Notes: a model not told the origin generated them from the sequence alone. A DNA stretch of 33,758 bases from Acidobacteriota bacterium (GCA_022822745.1 JAJEAO010000099.1:1-33758), one strand, 5' to 3'; shown: positions 6,995 through 16,599, counted from the first letter of the stretch. A program made the numbers and translations.

Positions 6995-8208
6995 CAGGTC
7001 GCTCCCTGCCGCCGGATGAAGCGGCCGAAAAGAGGCACGGCGAACGAATACCGGCCGTAGCGGTTGCGGAAGACGAGGCCGCGGGATGCGAGCGCGCCGA
7101 GCATCTGGTGGATGTGGCTGGGGCTGAACGGCTTGTCCAGCACCTCCCGGGAGCGCTCGGCCAGTTCGCGGACGGCGAACTCGCTGTCGGGCTCTTCGCG
7201 GCTGGCAGCCACCCGCAGCAGATCCCGCTGCCGGTCGGTCAGGCGCGCCCACCGCCCGGCGAAGAAGTCCGTGTCCAGCTTGGCTTCGATCTCGCGCGCC
7301 GGGACCGCGGGAGTCTGCCCCTCCTCGAGCCGCAGGAGAAACGCGTCGAAGACCTCGCGGCAGATGAACTGGATGAAGTAGGGGTAACCCCCGGACATCC
7401 GGGCGATCTGCGCGACCGACTCCCGATTCAGCCGCAGGGGGCAGGAAGAGTCCTCGATGGGTTTCCGGATGGCGTCCTCGCATTCGCCGTCGCTGAGCCG
7501 ATCGAGGAAGCACACGCGGAACATCCGCTCGGCGAAGGTGCGGGCCTCGACCATCTGTGGAAACAGGGTCGGGAGCCCGGAGAGGATCAGCAGGATCGGA
7601 ACCCCCTGGCGCTGGAGGCTCTGGGACGCATCGAGGAGCAGCGACAGCGGGAGGTCCCTCCGGTCCGGATGGTCGGTGAGGTTCTGCGCCTCGTCGTAGG
7701 CGAAGACGATGCCCCGGGCCGCGTCGGAGGCCTCGATCACGTCCCAGGCGGTGCGAATGACGCTCTTGAACTTGTCCACGGCGAGGCCGGGGGTCTCACG
7801 GAAGATCGCGAGGAGCCGGTCGAACGAGAGCGGCTCGTCGGTCTCATGCGGTCCCGGCGCGAAGCCGACGGCGCGAGGCGCGGGGCGCGGGCGGCGGAGG
7901 CCTCCGGTGAGGAGGGCCAGGTCGGCGCAGAGCCGCACGGCGAGATTCGATTCGCTGGCGCTGGCCGCCTCGGAGAGATCCACGCCCGCCCAGCGCCAGC
8001 CTCGCTCGCGCGCGATCGGCCTCAGGCTGTCCAGCAGAACCGTCTTGCCGACGCCCCGGAGGCCGGTCAGCACGAGGTTCTCGAAGACGTCGGTCTGTTC
8101 GAGCAGCCGCTGGAATTCGTCGCGCTCGGCTGCTCTTCCCGCCAGATACGGAGGCGGATGCCCGGCCCCGGGTCGGAATGGGTTCGGGAAGCCTGTCGCC
8201 GTTGTCAT
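6994..8208 (-). CDS. AAA+ ATPase with carboxyl-terminal winged-helix-like region
   Basis: This 404-residue protein has a Walker A loop GLRGVGKT at 49-56 and a Walker B IVFAYDEAQN with the catalytic acidic pair at 172-173. A sensor-like ILSGLPTLFP follows. It resembles the ORC1/Cdc6-like or STAND-like AAA ATPases that bacteria encode as single genes with unknown roles. The last ~100 residues (from about TDRQRDLLRVAA) look like a winged helix that could bind DNA. Its stop overlaps the start of the anion transporter gene, an unusual partner that suggests control of transport or simply co-transcription. A strong -10 element lies 13 bp before the ATG and there is no Shine-Dalgarno sequence, so the mRNA may have a very short leader. 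Confidence 0.85.
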   Translation of the reverse strand: MTTATGFPNPFRPGAGHPPPYLAGRAAERDEFQRLLEQTDVFENLVLTGLRGVGKTVLLDSLRPIARERGWRWAGVDLSEAASASESNLAVRLCADLALLTGGLRRPRPAPRAVGFAPGPHETDEPLSFDRLLAIFRETPGLAVDKFKSVIRTAWDVIEASDAARGIVFAYDEAQNLTDHPDRRDLPLSLLLDASQSLQRQGVPILLILSGLPTLFPQMVEARTFAERMFRVCFLDRLSDGECEDAIRKPIEDSSCPLRLNRESVAQIARMSGGYPYFIQFICREVFDAFLLRLEEGQTPAVPAREIEAKLDTDFFAGRWARLTDRQRDLLRVAASREEPDSEFAVRELAERSREVLDKPFSPSHIHQMLGALASRGLVFRNRYGRYSFAVPLFGRFIRRQGAT

Positions 8209-8221
8209 GTCAAAGTGCGAT

Positions 8222-8249
8222 ATTATATCACACCAAACACTAACGTCAG
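8222..8249 (-). promoter_or_regulatory. Promoter for the ATPase-transporter operon
   Basis: On the minus strand there is a perfect TATAAT (8227-8222) and, 16 bp upstream, CTGACG (8249-8244), which matches four of six bases of TTGACA. The surrounding ~40 bp are AT-rich in an otherwise GC-rich region. The -10 box ends 13 bp before the ATG, so the predicted leader is only a few bases. Confidence 0.65.
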
Positions 8250-8280
8250 ACGACAGCCCCCCAATGCCGCCGGGCCCGCG

Positions 8281-11067
8281 TCAGTTCTGGTCGGTCGGGC
8301 TGTCCGGCCGGCCGAGGCTGAGAAGGTTGGCGAGCAGGCGGTAGGCGCCCGGCGTGCCCGCCGGGAGCTGGCGCCACAGGCCGAGGCCGAGGTAGAGCCA
8401 GCGGCCTTCGCCGTGGCGCGCCTCGACGAGGATGCCGCGCTTCTCCCCCGCGTTGTATTCGAACGGATCCTCCGAGGCGAGGAGATCCCGGTAGCGGGGA
8501 TCCTCCGAAGGCGCGAGGAAGTACAGCCCGCGCTCCTGCACCCAGCCGTCCCAGTCGGCGTCGCCGATCCGGTTCGGAGTCCGGAACACCGGATGGTCCG
8601 GAATCAGGACCGTCATCGGGGCGTCCTCGACGGTGATCCGGCCCCGGCCCACGGAGACCGGGTACGGGCCCCACGGCCCGGCGTTGAACTCGAACTTGTT
8701 GTACTGGACGAGCAGGGTTCCGCCGCCTTCCACGAAGTCGAGGAGTCGCTGGTTGTGGGTCCGGAGGTCGGGCCGGGCGAGGTAGGCGCGGACCCCGAGC
8801 ACGATCGTGTCGAACCGGGACAGGTCGCCCTCGGCGAGGTCCGTCTCGTCGAGGAACGCGAGCGGGATGCCGAGCTGCGCGATCGCCTCGGCGACCTCGT
8901 CTCCCACGCCTTCCACGTAACCGACCCGGACCGGCGCGACGACCGCATCGAGGACGCGGGCCTGGGCCGCGGCGGGTCGGAACAGGTAACGGGTCTCGAT
9001 GTGGTGGTAGGCGATCTCCTGGACCGTTTCGTCGTAGGCAGGCCCCCCGTCTTCCGGCCGCGCCTCGGCCGCGAGCGGGAACCGACCCTCGGCGCCGCCC
9101 GGCGGGGCGCTCACCTCGAACTCCACCCGGAGTTCGCCTGGGCCGTCGAAGGCGGCGCGGGCCTCCGGAGGCGTCACGGTCCAGCCGTCCGGGGCGTGGA
9201 GGATCGTCCGGTAGGCGCGCGGTCCGTCCCCGCGGTGGACGACCGAGACCGAGAGCCGCCGGGTCTCCCGGCCCCGCGGGAAGACGACGATCTCCGGCGA
9301 GACGGCGACCGAGGCGGCGGGCAGCACCGACACCGTCTTCTGCTTCTCGGTCCCGACCCACGGGCCCTCGTAGCGGTACTCCACCGGGAGCCGAACCGAG
9401 GCCTCGACTGTCTCCGCGCCCTCGCCCGAGCGGAACGCGACGAGCGCCTCGACCGGAGCCGGCCGCGCCGGCGCGCCGAAGAGCTCCGGTGATGCGGGAA
9501 CGAACCGGTCCATGCCGGGGACATCCCGCCACGGCTGGCGGCTCAGCGCGGCGTCGGGAGCCGCCGCGACGCCGAACTCCACGCGCAGGGCGGTCCCCGG
9601 CCCCATCTCGGCCGGCAGGTCGTCCGCGCCCAGGGCCGGCGGTGGCGGCCGCCGGGGAGGGCCCGGTCGAGGCGCAGCGGCGCTCGCGGATCCCTCGGTC
9701 ACGGTCCAGCCATCGGGCGCTTCGAGTCGGACTCCCGTCACCGTGACCGGCGCCACCGGACCTCCGAGCACCGAGACGGTCGTCGAGAACCGTCCCCCGG
9801 GGACCACGTGGCCGGCGCTGCTGACGGCCTCCGCCACCAGTCCGTGCGCGAGGGCGATCGCTTCGGCGATCTGCTCCTCCCGCGCCGCCATCCGGTGCTC
9901 CACCTCGTAGCGGCTTCCTTCGGTGAGCCCTTCGGGGAGGGCTTCGCCTCGCAGCGAACGCGCGTCGTCGAGAGCCCGCCGGAGACCCGGGAGCGCCTCC
10001 CGGGGCGCCGTGGCCGAAAACGCCGCCTGCGCCTCCGCCACCGCGGCGGCGAGCCGGTCGAGCCGCGCCGAAGCCTCGGAGACCGCCGTCTCGCTCCCCT
10101 CGAGGAAGGCTGCGATCCGGGAGAGCCCGGTCGGGAGGGAACCGAACAGACCCCCGGCCGCCGCATCCCCGGGCGGCGAGAGCGGTTCGCCGCGGGTGAG
10201 GACCAGCGTGGCCGGTCCAGCGAGCGAGCCGGGCGGCCGGACCTGACCCATGCCCTGGCAGCGGTGCGCGGAGCGGGCTTCCTGGCCGAGGTCGGCCCAG
10301 GTCCGTCCCAGCAGCGGATCCCACACCGTGGTCACGATCTCGAGAACCCCATCGCCGCTCCGCGCGCCGCCGCCCCCGACGCCGTCCACGAAGAGGCGTT
10401 CCGGCGTCCACGGCCGCAGCCCGAGCTCGAAGTGCTCGGGGAACCGGTCCGGGTCTCCGGCGGCGTCGTAGGCGAGGTGCGTGATCCGCCCGGTCGCCTG
10501 GTGGTGCTGGCCGCCGCCGGGGCCGTCCGGCGCCAGGGTCAGGATCACGTCGGGGCGAAGCTCCCGGATCATGCGGACGACTTCGCCGAGGGTTTCGTCC
10601 TCACCCCACTTCTCCAGCGTTTCCTCGGCGCTGAACGAGTAGCCGAAGTCGGAGACCATGCCGTAGTACTGCTCCACGGCGTCCAGCCGGTGCGAGGCGG
10701 CGAGCTCTTCGCTGCGCAGGAGCCGGAGACCGTCGAACAGCTCGGGGCCGATCTCGTTCTGTCCGCCGCCGCCGCGAGTCAGCGTCAGCAGCGAGACCCG
10801 GGCGCCCAGCCCGCGACTGAGGAGCGCGTGGAGGGCGCTGTTCTCGTCATCCGGGTGGGCGGTGATCGTGAGAACCGAGACGCCGGACGCCGCCTTCCGC
10901 AGCTTGAGCCCCAGTCCGCTGGCGCCGAGATCCTGGGCTGCCGGACGAATCTGGGCCCCCGCCGGGATCGCGACGGCGAGGGCGAGGAGCGCCGCTCCGA
11001 GCCCGTGCAGGACCCGGCGCCAGACATTCGGGTGCCGCGGAAGGACCGTGGTCGCAGGGTTCGTCAT
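8281..11067 (-). CDS. Secreted multidomain PIG-L (LmbE-like) family deacetylase
   Basis: PIG-L enzymes are zinc-dependent hydrolases that remove acetyl groups from N-acetylglucosamine-type substrates. The 928-residue product starts with a signal peptide (hydrophobic LGAALLALAVAIPAGAQ). The catalytic domain (about 60-240) follows, with AHPDDE for metal binding and a later GGGQHHQATGR supplying the other histidine. The middle ~350 residues look like beta-rich domains. The last ~220 residues (from about RVGYVEGVGDEVAEAI to the end) resemble a ThuA/glutamine-amidotransferase-like fold that often follows PIG-L domains in large secreted proteins. The protein is probably periplasmic or external and acts on glycans; the substrate is unknown. 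The ATG at 11067 has a good ribosome binding site (AAGGAG). It is divergent from the symporter gene cluster. Confidence 0.9.
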   Translation of the reverse strand: MTNPATTVLPRHPNVWRRVLHGLGAALLALAVAIPAGAQIRPAAQDLGASGLGLKLRKAASGVSVLTITAHPDDENSALHALLSRGLGARVSLLTLTRGGGGQNEIGPELFDGLRLLRSEELAASHRLDAVEQYYGMVSDFGYSFSAEETLEKWGEDETLGEVVRMIRELRPDVILTLAPDGPGGGQHHQATGRITHLAYDAAGDPDRFPEHFELGLRPWTPERLFVDGVGGGGARSGDGVLEIVTTVWDPLLGRTWADLGQEARSAHRCQGMGQVRPPGSLAGPATLVLTRGEPLSPPGDAAAGGLFGSLPTGLSRIAAFLEGSETAVSEASARLDRLAAAVAEAQAAFSATAPREALPGLRRALDDARSLRGEALPEGLTEGSRYEVEHRMAAREEQIAEAIALAHGLVAEAVSSAGHVVPGGRFSTTVSVLGGPVAPVTVTGVRLEAPDGWTVTEGSASAAAPRPGPPRRPPPPALGADDLPAEMGPGTALRVEFGVAAAPDAALSRQPWRDVPGMDRFVPASPELFGAPARPAPVEALVAFRSGEGAETVEASVRLPVEYRYEGPWVGTEKQKTVSVLPAASVAVSPEIVVFPRGRETRRLSVSVVHRGDGPRAYRTILHAPDGWTVTPPEARAAFDGPGELRVEFEVSAPPGGAEGRFPLAAEARPEDGGPAYDETVQEIAYHHIETRYLFRPAAAQARVLDAVVAPVRVGYVEGVGDEVAEAIAQLGIPLAFLDETDLAEGDLSRFDTIVLGVRAYLARPDLRTHNQRLLDFVEGGGTLLVQYNKFEFNAGPWGPYPVSVGRGRITVEDAPMTVLIPDHPVFRTPNRIGDADWDGWVQERGLYFLAPSEDPRYRDLLASEDPFEYNAGEKRGILVEARHGEGRWLYLGLGLWRQLPAGTPGAYRLLANLLSLGRPDSPTDQN

Positions 11068-11233
11068 GTCGTTGCTCCTTCCCCGAAACCCGGGCTTCCT
11101 CCCCGGGGGCGATAATGCCCGCCCGCGGACCGGTGGACTGCAGCGCTCCGGTTCCGGTGTTCGGCCCCGAGGAGCTTGCCGACGCGGCGAAACGCAGCAG
11201 CAGCGAGTCTAGCGACCCCGGCGGCCCGATCCC

Positions 11234-11371
11234 ATGACCCCCCACGACGATCAGCCCCCGTCCCGGACCGGCTTTTTCCGGACCTGGCGGCGGCTCTACG
11301 GCGCCGTGCTGGTGGTGGCTGCCCTGACCTGCGGCTTCCTGTTCCTCTTCTCCCGGGCGTTCGCGCCCTGA
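11234..11371 (+). CDS. Small single-span membrane protein before the symporter gene
   Basis: The 45-residue product has a polar, proline-rich amino terminus (TPHDDQPPSRTG), a basic segment (RTWRRLY) and one hydrophobic helix (GAVLVVAALTCGFLFLF), then a short tail. Codon usage has the strong G/C bias at third positions seen in its neighbours. It ends 21 bp before the GTG of the SSS symporter and is very likely co-transcribed with it. Small membrane proteins next to solute symporters can be accessory subunits, as in some two-component sodium symporters, but I do not recognise this family. It was found by reading the gap directly. Confidence 0.65.
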   Translation: MTPHDDQPPSRTGFFRTWRRLYGAVLVVAALTCGFLFLFSRAFAP

Positions 11372-11392
11372 GGCTGACAGGATCCGGATCCG

Positions 11393-13099
11393 GTGCAGAC
11401 CCTCGACTGGATCGTCGTCGCCCTCTACTTCGGGCTGATCGCGACGATCGGTTATCTCACCGGGCGCGGGAACCGCGGCATCGAGGACTACTTCCTCGCG
11501 CGCCGCTCGATGCCGTGGTACGCCATGGGTCTGTCGGTGATGGCCACCCAGGCGAGCGCCATCACCCTGGTCGGGACGACCGGACAGGCCTACGTGGACG
11601 GGATGCGGTTCATCCAGATCTACTTCGGGCTCCCCATCGCCATGGTGATCCTCTGCTTCACCCTGGTGCCGCTGTTCTACCGGGCGCGGGTGTTCACGGC
11701 CTACGAGTACCTGGAGCGGCGGTGCGGTCCCCGGACCCGCTCGCTGACCGCGCTCCTCTTCCTCTTCGGACGGGCGCTCTCCGGCGCGGTCGTGATCTAC
11801 GCCCCCTCGGTCGTCCTCTCGGTCGTCTTCTCGCTCGACGCCACGCTCACGATCCTCCTGATCGGCGGGTTCGCCACGGTGTACACCGCGCTCGGCGGCA
11901 TGCGGGCGGTCATGTGGGTGGAGACCTGGCAGATGCTGATCATCCTCGCCGGCATCCTGTTCTGCCTCGGCTCCGTGATCTGGGGGCTTCCCGACCAGCT
12001 CTCCCTCGGGGAGGCGCTCCGGCTCGCGGGCGCGACCGGCCGGCTGGAGACGATCTCCTTCGACCCGGATCCGCGGCTCACCTACACGGTGTGGACCGGG
12101 CTTCTCGGCGGACTCTTCCTGATGCTCTCCTACTTCGGGTGCGACCAGAGCCAGGTCCAGCGCTATCTCACCGGCCGTTCGCTCCGGGAGAGCCGGCTGT
12201 CGCTCCTGTTCAACGGCTTCGCCAAGATCCCGATCCAGTTCGTCATCCTGCTCACCGGGGCGCTCCTGTTCGTCTTCTACCAGTTCGAGAAGCCGCCGGT
12301 CCTGTTCGATCCGGTCACCCTCGAGGAGACCCGGGCGGCCCGCCCGGAGGCATTCGGGGAAGCCGAGTCGCGTCACGACCTCGCCTTCGCCGAACGGCGG
12401 GGCGCGGCGCTCGACTTCGCGGACGCCGCGAACCCGGCCGAGGCCGAGGCCGCGGAGGCGCGGTTCCTCGTCGCCGACGCCGCCTTCCAGGAGGCGCGCT
12501 CCGACGCGATCCGCACGGCGTCGGAGGCGAAGGGGGAGCCCTGGACCGACACGAACCACGTCTTCCCGACCTTCGTGTTCACCCAGCTCCCCGCGGGCGT
12601 CGTCGGACTCATCCTCGTGGCCGTGCTCGCGGCGGCCATGTCCACCGTCGAGTCCGAGCTCTCGGCCCTTTCCACCGCCAGCGTCGTGGACTTCTATCGG
12701 CGCTTCCGGGAGAAAGCGGGCCGTGGCGCCAGCGGGAAGCACTACCTGCGCGCCGGTCGGATCGGCATTCTCTTCTGGGGGGCGGTGGCCACCGGGGCTG
12801 CGCTCTACATGGGACGGCTCGGCTCCGCGGTGGAGGCGGTGAACCGGGTCGGATCCTTCTTCTACGGGCCGATCCTGGGGGCCTTCGTGCTGGCGGCCGC
12901 CTTCCCGGCCCGGGGGGCGCGCCGGGCCTTCCCCGCCGTCCTCGCCGGGATCGCCGCCGTGTGGGGCGCTGATCTCCTCCCGCGCGCTCTCGGCGTGGAC
13001 GGGATCAGCTACCTCTACTACAACCTGATCGGGGCGGCGGCGACCGTGCTCACCGGCGTCCTGCTCGCCCGCCCGGGCCGCAAACCGCGCCATTCGTGA
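11393..13099 (+). CDS. Sodium:solute symporter (SSS family)
   Basis: This 568-residue inner-membrane protein should import an unidentified solute with sodium. It opens with DWIVVALYFGLIATIGY and shows the SSS pattern of about 13 membrane spans: GRGNRGIEDYFLARRSMPWYAMGLS-type text near residue 30, TALGGMRAVMWVE in the middle, and LVAVLAAAMSTVESELSALS late. Between the spans ending near QFEKPPVLF and beginning TFVFTQLP lies a ~90-residue alanine- and glutamate-rich insertion, longer than usual for the family, that probably forms a soluble helical loop. The GTG at 11393 is the only start that puts the first helix at the amino terminus. The gene follows a small membrane protein gene, and its stop overlaps the next gene (TGATG). 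Confidence 0.9.
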   Translation: MQTLDWIVVALYFGLIATIGYLTGRGNRGIEDYFLARRSMPWYAMGLSVMATQASAITLVGTTGQAYVDGMRFIQIYFGLPIAMVILCFTLVPLFYRARVFTAYEYLERRCGPRTRSLTALLFLFGRALSGAVVIYAPSVVLSVVFSLDATLTILLIGGFATVYTALGGMRAVMWVETWQMLIILAGILFCLGSVIWGLPDQLSLGEALRLAGATGRLETISFDPDPRLTYTVWTGLLGGLFLMLSYFGCDQSQVQRYLTGRSLRESRLSLLFNGFAKIPIQFVILLTGALLFVFYQFEKPPVLFDPVTLEETRAARPEAFGEAESRHDLAFAERRGAALDFADAANPAEAEAAEARFLVADAAFQEARSDAIRTASEAKGEPWTDTNHVFPTFVFTQLPAGVVGLILVAVLAAAMSTVESELSALSTASVVDFYRRFREKAGRGASGKHYLRAGRIGILFWGAVATGAALYMGRLGSAVEAVNRVGSFFYGPILGAFVLAAAFPARGARRAFPAVLAGIAAVWGADLLPRALGVDGISYLYYNLIGAAATVLTGVLLARPGRKPRHS

Positions 13100-14892
13100 T
13101 GCGTCGCGACCCGCTTCGCCGTCGGGCGCGTCGCGGGTTCGGGAGGCTCCGGCTTCGGGAGCGGCTCTCCGGTGCCGCCGGCGCGCTCGCGGCGGGCCGC
13201 TGGAGCGAGACCCCGGGGTTCTTCACCGGCCTCACCATCGGCATCGGCGCCTTCGTCGGCGGCGTGATCGTGCTGTTCATCGTGGTGACCGAGCGCCTCG
13301 CCGAAGCCGTGGTTCGCGGCGACCTGCTCGGCGCCGCCCGCTACGCGGCGCCCATCGCGGGCACCCTGGTCGCCGGCTTCCTGATGCACCGCTGGTTCGA
13401 CGAGGCGCGGGGCAGCGGGGTCCCCCAGACCCGCACCGCGCTGGTGGCGCGCGACGGACGGATCCCGCTGCGGACGCCGCTCGGCAAGTTCCTGTGCGGC
13501 ACTCTCACCCTCGGCAGCGGCGTCCCGCTCGGGCGCGAAGGCCCTTCGGTCCAGATCGGCGCCGGGCTCTCCGCGTGGGTGGGGGAGCTGTTCCGGCTCG
13601 ACAACGCCCGCCGCCGCGAGCTGATCCCGGTGGGGACCGCCGCCGCCATCGCCGCGGCCTTCAACACCCCGCTGGCGGCGATCCTCTTCTCGCTCGAGGA
13701 GATCGTGGGCAACCTCCACGCCCGCGTCCTGGGCTCGGTCGTCCTGAGCGCGGTGGCGAGCTGGCTCGTCCTGCGCCTCTCGCTGGGGGACGAGCCGCTG
13801 TTCTCCGTCCCGGCGTACGAGCTGAACCACCCGGCGGAGCTCCTGGTGTACGCGGCGCTCGGCATCGCGGGAGGCGTGCTCTCGGTCGGGTTCGTCCGGG
13901 GGCTGCTCTGGATGCGCGCCCGGTTCCTGGCGCTGCCCGCTTCCGGGCGCTGGTGCTACCCCGCGGTCGGGGGGCTGGCGGTCGCCGCGGCGTGGATCCT
14001 CTTCCCCGGCTCCTTCGGGGTGGGCTACGGCCCGGTGGACGAGGCGCTCCGCGGACACCTCCCGGTGAGCGCGATGGCCGCCATGCTGGCCCTCAACCTC
14101 GTCCTCGCCGTGATCGCCTATTCCTCCGGAAATGCGGGCGGCATCTTCGGTCCCAGCATCTTCATGGGCGCCATGTTCGGCGGCGTCGTGGGGAGTCTCG
14201 CCAACCTGTGGTTCGACTTCGCCGCCGGACCGGGTGCCTACGCGCTGGTCGGAATGGGCGCGGTCTTCGCGGGAGTCCTCCGGGTTCCGATGGCCTCGGT
14301 GTTCATGATCTTCGAGATCACCCAGAGCTACACCGTCATCGTGCCGCTCATGATCGCGAACATGACTTCCTTCTTCATCTCCCGTCGGCTCCAGCCGGTC
14401 TCGGTGTACAAGGCGCTCGCGCTCCAGGACGGCGTCCGGCTGCCGGCGGCGGAAGGCGAGATTCCCCATCCGGTCGTCCGCGAGGCGATGCGGCCCCCGC
14501 GCGAGCTGCTCTCTCCCGACCTCACCGTGGAGGACGCGCTGGAGCGGGTGGCGCTGAGCGGCCGGCGGTCCTGGCCGGTGGCGCGCGGCAACCGGCTCTC
14601 GGGTCTCATCACCCTCGTCGAGCTGGAGCGCTGCCACGCGTTCCGGCAGGATCGCGCGCGCCTCGCGGATCTGCTTGAAGGCCGGGACTACCCTCACGTC
14701 CACGCGGACGAGTCCATAGACCATGTCCTCGCGCTCATGGGACAGCTTCGAATGGACTCGCTCCCGGTCGTGAGCCGCGTGGACATCCATCAGCTCGAGG
14801 CGGTGATCAACGTCTCCGACCTGCTCGGGGCCTACGGCATCCCGCCCTCCGCCCGCGGGACGCACGGCCCGCCCCGCGGCGTCCCGGGATAG
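13099..14892 (+). CDS. ClC-family chloride channel or H+/Cl- antiporter with CBS domains
   Basis: The 597-residue product has the three anion-path signatures of ClC proteins: GSGVPQT near 105, GREGPS at 145-150 with the gating glutamate 147, and GGIFGPS near 347. After the membrane part, the last ~150 residues form a CBS pair ([13 protein letters not shown]..., later [12 protein letters not shown]...), which usually binds adenine nucleotides. Whether it is a channel or exchanger cannot be read securely: exchangers need a second, internal proton glutamate that I could not place. The ATG at 13099 overlaps the stop of the SSS gene, so the two are translationally coupled. Coupling of a sodium symporter and a chloride transporter suggests joint ion balance. 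Confidence 0.93.
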   Translation: MRRDPLRRRARRGFGRLRLRERLSGAAGALAAGRWSETPGFFTGLTIGIGAFVGGVIVLFIVVTERLAEAVVRGDLLGAARYAAPIAGTLVAGFLMHRWFDEARGSGVPQTRTALVARDGRIPLRTPLGKFLCGTLTLGSGVPLGREGPSVQIGAGLSAWVGELFRLDNARRRELIPVGTAAAIAAAFNTPLAAILFSLEEIVGNLHARVLGSVVLSAVASWLVLRLSLGDEPLFSVPAYELNHPAELLVYAALGIAGGVLSVGFVRGLLWMRARFLALPASGRWCYPAVGGLAVAAAWILFPGSFGVGYGPVDEALRGHLPVSAMAAMLALNLVLAVIAYSSGNAGGIFGPSIFMGAMFGGVVGSLANLWFDFAAGPGAYALVGMGAVFAGVLRVPMASVFMIFEITQSYTVIVPLMIANMTSFFISRRLQPVSVYKALALQDGVRLPAAEGEIPHPVVREAMRPPRELLSPDLTVEDALERVALSGRRSWPVARGNRLSGLITLVELERCHAFRQDRARLADLLEGRDYPHVHADESIDHVLALMGQLRMDSLPVVSRVDIHQLEAVINVSDLLGAYGIPPSARGTHGPPRGVPG

Positions 14893-14900
14893 CAGAAGCC

Positions 14901-15386
14901 ATGGTCGCGGTGGTGCAGCGGGTCTCGTCGGCCTCGGTCACGGTCGAGGGCGAGGTCGTTGGCCGGATCGGGCGGGGGCTTCTCGTCCTGCTCGGCGTCG
15001 AGACCGGGGACGGCGAAGCGGACGCGGCCTGGCTGGCCCGCAGGATCGCCGGGCTGCGGGTGTTCCGCGACCCGGCGGCCGGCGGCGACCGGCGCGCCCC
15101 CGAGCGGAGCGTCCGCGGGACGGGCGGGGCGTGCCTCGCGGTCTCGCAGTTCACCCTGCTCGGCAACTGCCGCAAGGGCCGCCGACCGTCGTTCACCCGC
15201 GCCGCCCGCGGCCCGGAGGCCGAAGCGCTCTACGACCGGTTCTGCGAGCTGCTTCGCGCCGAGGGGGCGCCCGTCGAGACGGGGCGGTTCGGCGCCATGA
15301 TGGAGGTCGCGCTGGTGAACGACGGGCCCTGCACCCTGATCGTGACGAGTCCCATGGCGATCGCGCGCCGGACGGGAGGCGGCTGA
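14901..15386 (+). CDS. dtd: D-aminoacyl-tRNA deacylase
   Basis: Dtd hydrolyses D-amino acids (and glycine) from tRNA, proofreading translation in the cytoplasm. The 161-residue protein has the family opening [17 protein letters not shown], the catalytic-site [17 protein letters not shown] and, near the end, NDGPCTL, which corresponds to the cross-subunit NxGPxT motif (cysteine in place of the usual valine/serine/phenylalanine position). Length is normal. The ATG at 14901 follows the ClC stop by 8 bp, so it is likely part of the same transcript. Association with ion transporters is probably a matter of convenience rather than function. Confidence 0.95.
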   Translation: MVAVVQRVSSASVTVEGEVVGRIGRGLLVLLGVETGDGEADAAWLARRIAGLRVFRDPAAGGDRRAPERSVRGTGGACLAVSQFTLLGNCRKGRRPSFTRAARGPEAEALYDRFCELLRAEGAPVETGRFGAMMEVALVNDGPCTLIVTSPMAIARRTGGG

Positions 15387-15480
15387 GGGGCGGAGTATCC
15401 TTTCCGGTTCGGATGGCGGTCCCGGCCGTGACTCCCGCTCCCCCGATTCGGTCGGGCTTGTCGTCCCGAGAGGTGTTCCC

Positions 15481-16575
15481 ATGCGCAGCCCGATCTCCCG
15501 TCCCGGTGTCCGTTTCGCCGGGCTCACGCTCCTGCTGGCCATCGCCCTCGCCGCCGCCGGGTGCGCCGGCGGGACCGCGGACGCCGGCGCCCAGAGCGGT
15601 TCCGGTGATCCGTTGCTGCCGCCGACGATGGACTCGGAGATCCTCGGAACCCTGAACGGCGAGGAGATCGTCATCTCCGATCTCGCCGACTCCGACCGCT
15701 ACCAGCTCGCCCGGCTCCGCACGAACTACTACACCGAAGTGCATGACCTGCTGCAGCAGAGCGCCACCCGGACCGCCCGCGAACAGCTCATGCTCGCCGC
15801 CGCGGAAGAACAGGGAATGACCCTGAACCTCTACTACGCCGAGGAAGTGGGCTACCCCGAGGTGTCGGACGCCGAGCTGCAGTCGATCTATGACGCGAAC
15901 CGGAACCAGTTCGGAGGCCGCAGCCTCGACGAGATCGGGGCCGATCTGCGGCGACAGGTCGCGAACCAGAAGCTCGCCCACATGATCGACGCGCACGGGG
16001 ACGCCATGCTCGCCGAGGCGGAGTGGGAGCTCCGGGTGCCGGACTACCGGGTGGAGATCGAAACCGCCGGACACGCCGCTCTCGGGCCGGAAGACGCGCC
16101 GCTGAAGCTGGTCGTGTTCTCCGACTTCGAGTGTCCCTACTGCCGCCGGTTCAACGGCACGCTCGACGCGCTCCGCGAGAACGAGGACTACCGCGACCGG
16201 ATCCAGGTCGTGTTCCGCCACTACCCGCTGCGCAGCATCCATCCGCAGGCGCAGAAGGCCGCGGAAGCCTCGATCTGCGCGGGCGACCAGGACCGGTTCT
16301 GGGAGTACCACGACGCCCTCTGGACCGACGAGAATCTGGGCCTCGAGACCCTCGAGCAGCACGCGCGCCTGATCGGCCTCGACACGGAGGCCTTCGCCGA
16401 GTGCCTCAACTCGGGACGTCACTACCAGCAGGTCCAGAACGACTTCGCCACCGCCCGCGACCTCGGCCTCGACGGCACCCCGGCGGTCTTCGCGAACGGC
16501 CGCTATCTCGGTGGAGCGCTGCCGCTCCCCAACCTCCTGCAGCAGATCGAGCGCGAACTCGCCGCGTCGAACTGA
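15481..16575 (+). CDS. DsbA-family thiol-disulfide oxidoreductase lipoprotein
   Basis: The 364-residue protein starts with a lipoprotein signal peptide; the lipobox is AAGC with cysteine 28, so it should be anchored to a membrane facing the periplasm. Residues ~45-180 are helical with a SurA/peptidyl-prolyl-isomerase amino-terminal flavour (SDAELQSIYDANRNQFGG, then DLRRQVANQKLAHMI). The thioredoxin fold follows, with CPYC at 218-221 and the cis-proline loop GTPAVFANG near 331. It probably forms or rearranges disulfides in exported proteins. Combining a chaperone-like helical domain with a DsbA domain suggests it holds unfolded substrates. The ATG has a purine-rich site (AGAGG) upstream. Confidence 0.88.
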   Translation: MRSPISRPGVRFAGLTLLLAIALAAAGCAGGTADAGAQSGSGDPLLPPTMDSEILGTLNGEEIVISDLADSDRYQLARLRTNYYTEVHDLLQQSATRTAREQLMLAAAEEQGMTLNLYYAEEVGYPEVSDAELQSIYDANRNQFGGRSLDEIGADLRRQVANQKLAHMIDAHGDAMLAEAEWELRVPDYRVEIETAGHAALGPEDAPLKLVVFSDFECPYCRRFNGTLDALRENEDYRDRIQVVFRHYPLRSIHPQAQKAAEASICAGDQDRFWEYHDALWTDENLGLETLEQHARLIGLDTEAFAECLNSGRHYQQVQNDFATARDLGLDGTPAVFANGRYLGGALPLPNLLQQIERELAASN

Positions 16576-16599
16576 GCAGACTTCCTCCGCGAACCGACC

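Noticed and set aside
5396..7060. 554-residue plus-strand open frame opposite the transporter
   Set aside because: It is antisense to a clear DASS transporter and its translation is arginine/glycine/glutamate-rich low complexity, typical of a GC-rich shadow frame.
7108..9492. 794-residue plus-strand open frame across the ATPase and PIG-L genes
   Set aside because: It has no recognisable motif, and it spans two well-supported minus-strand genes.
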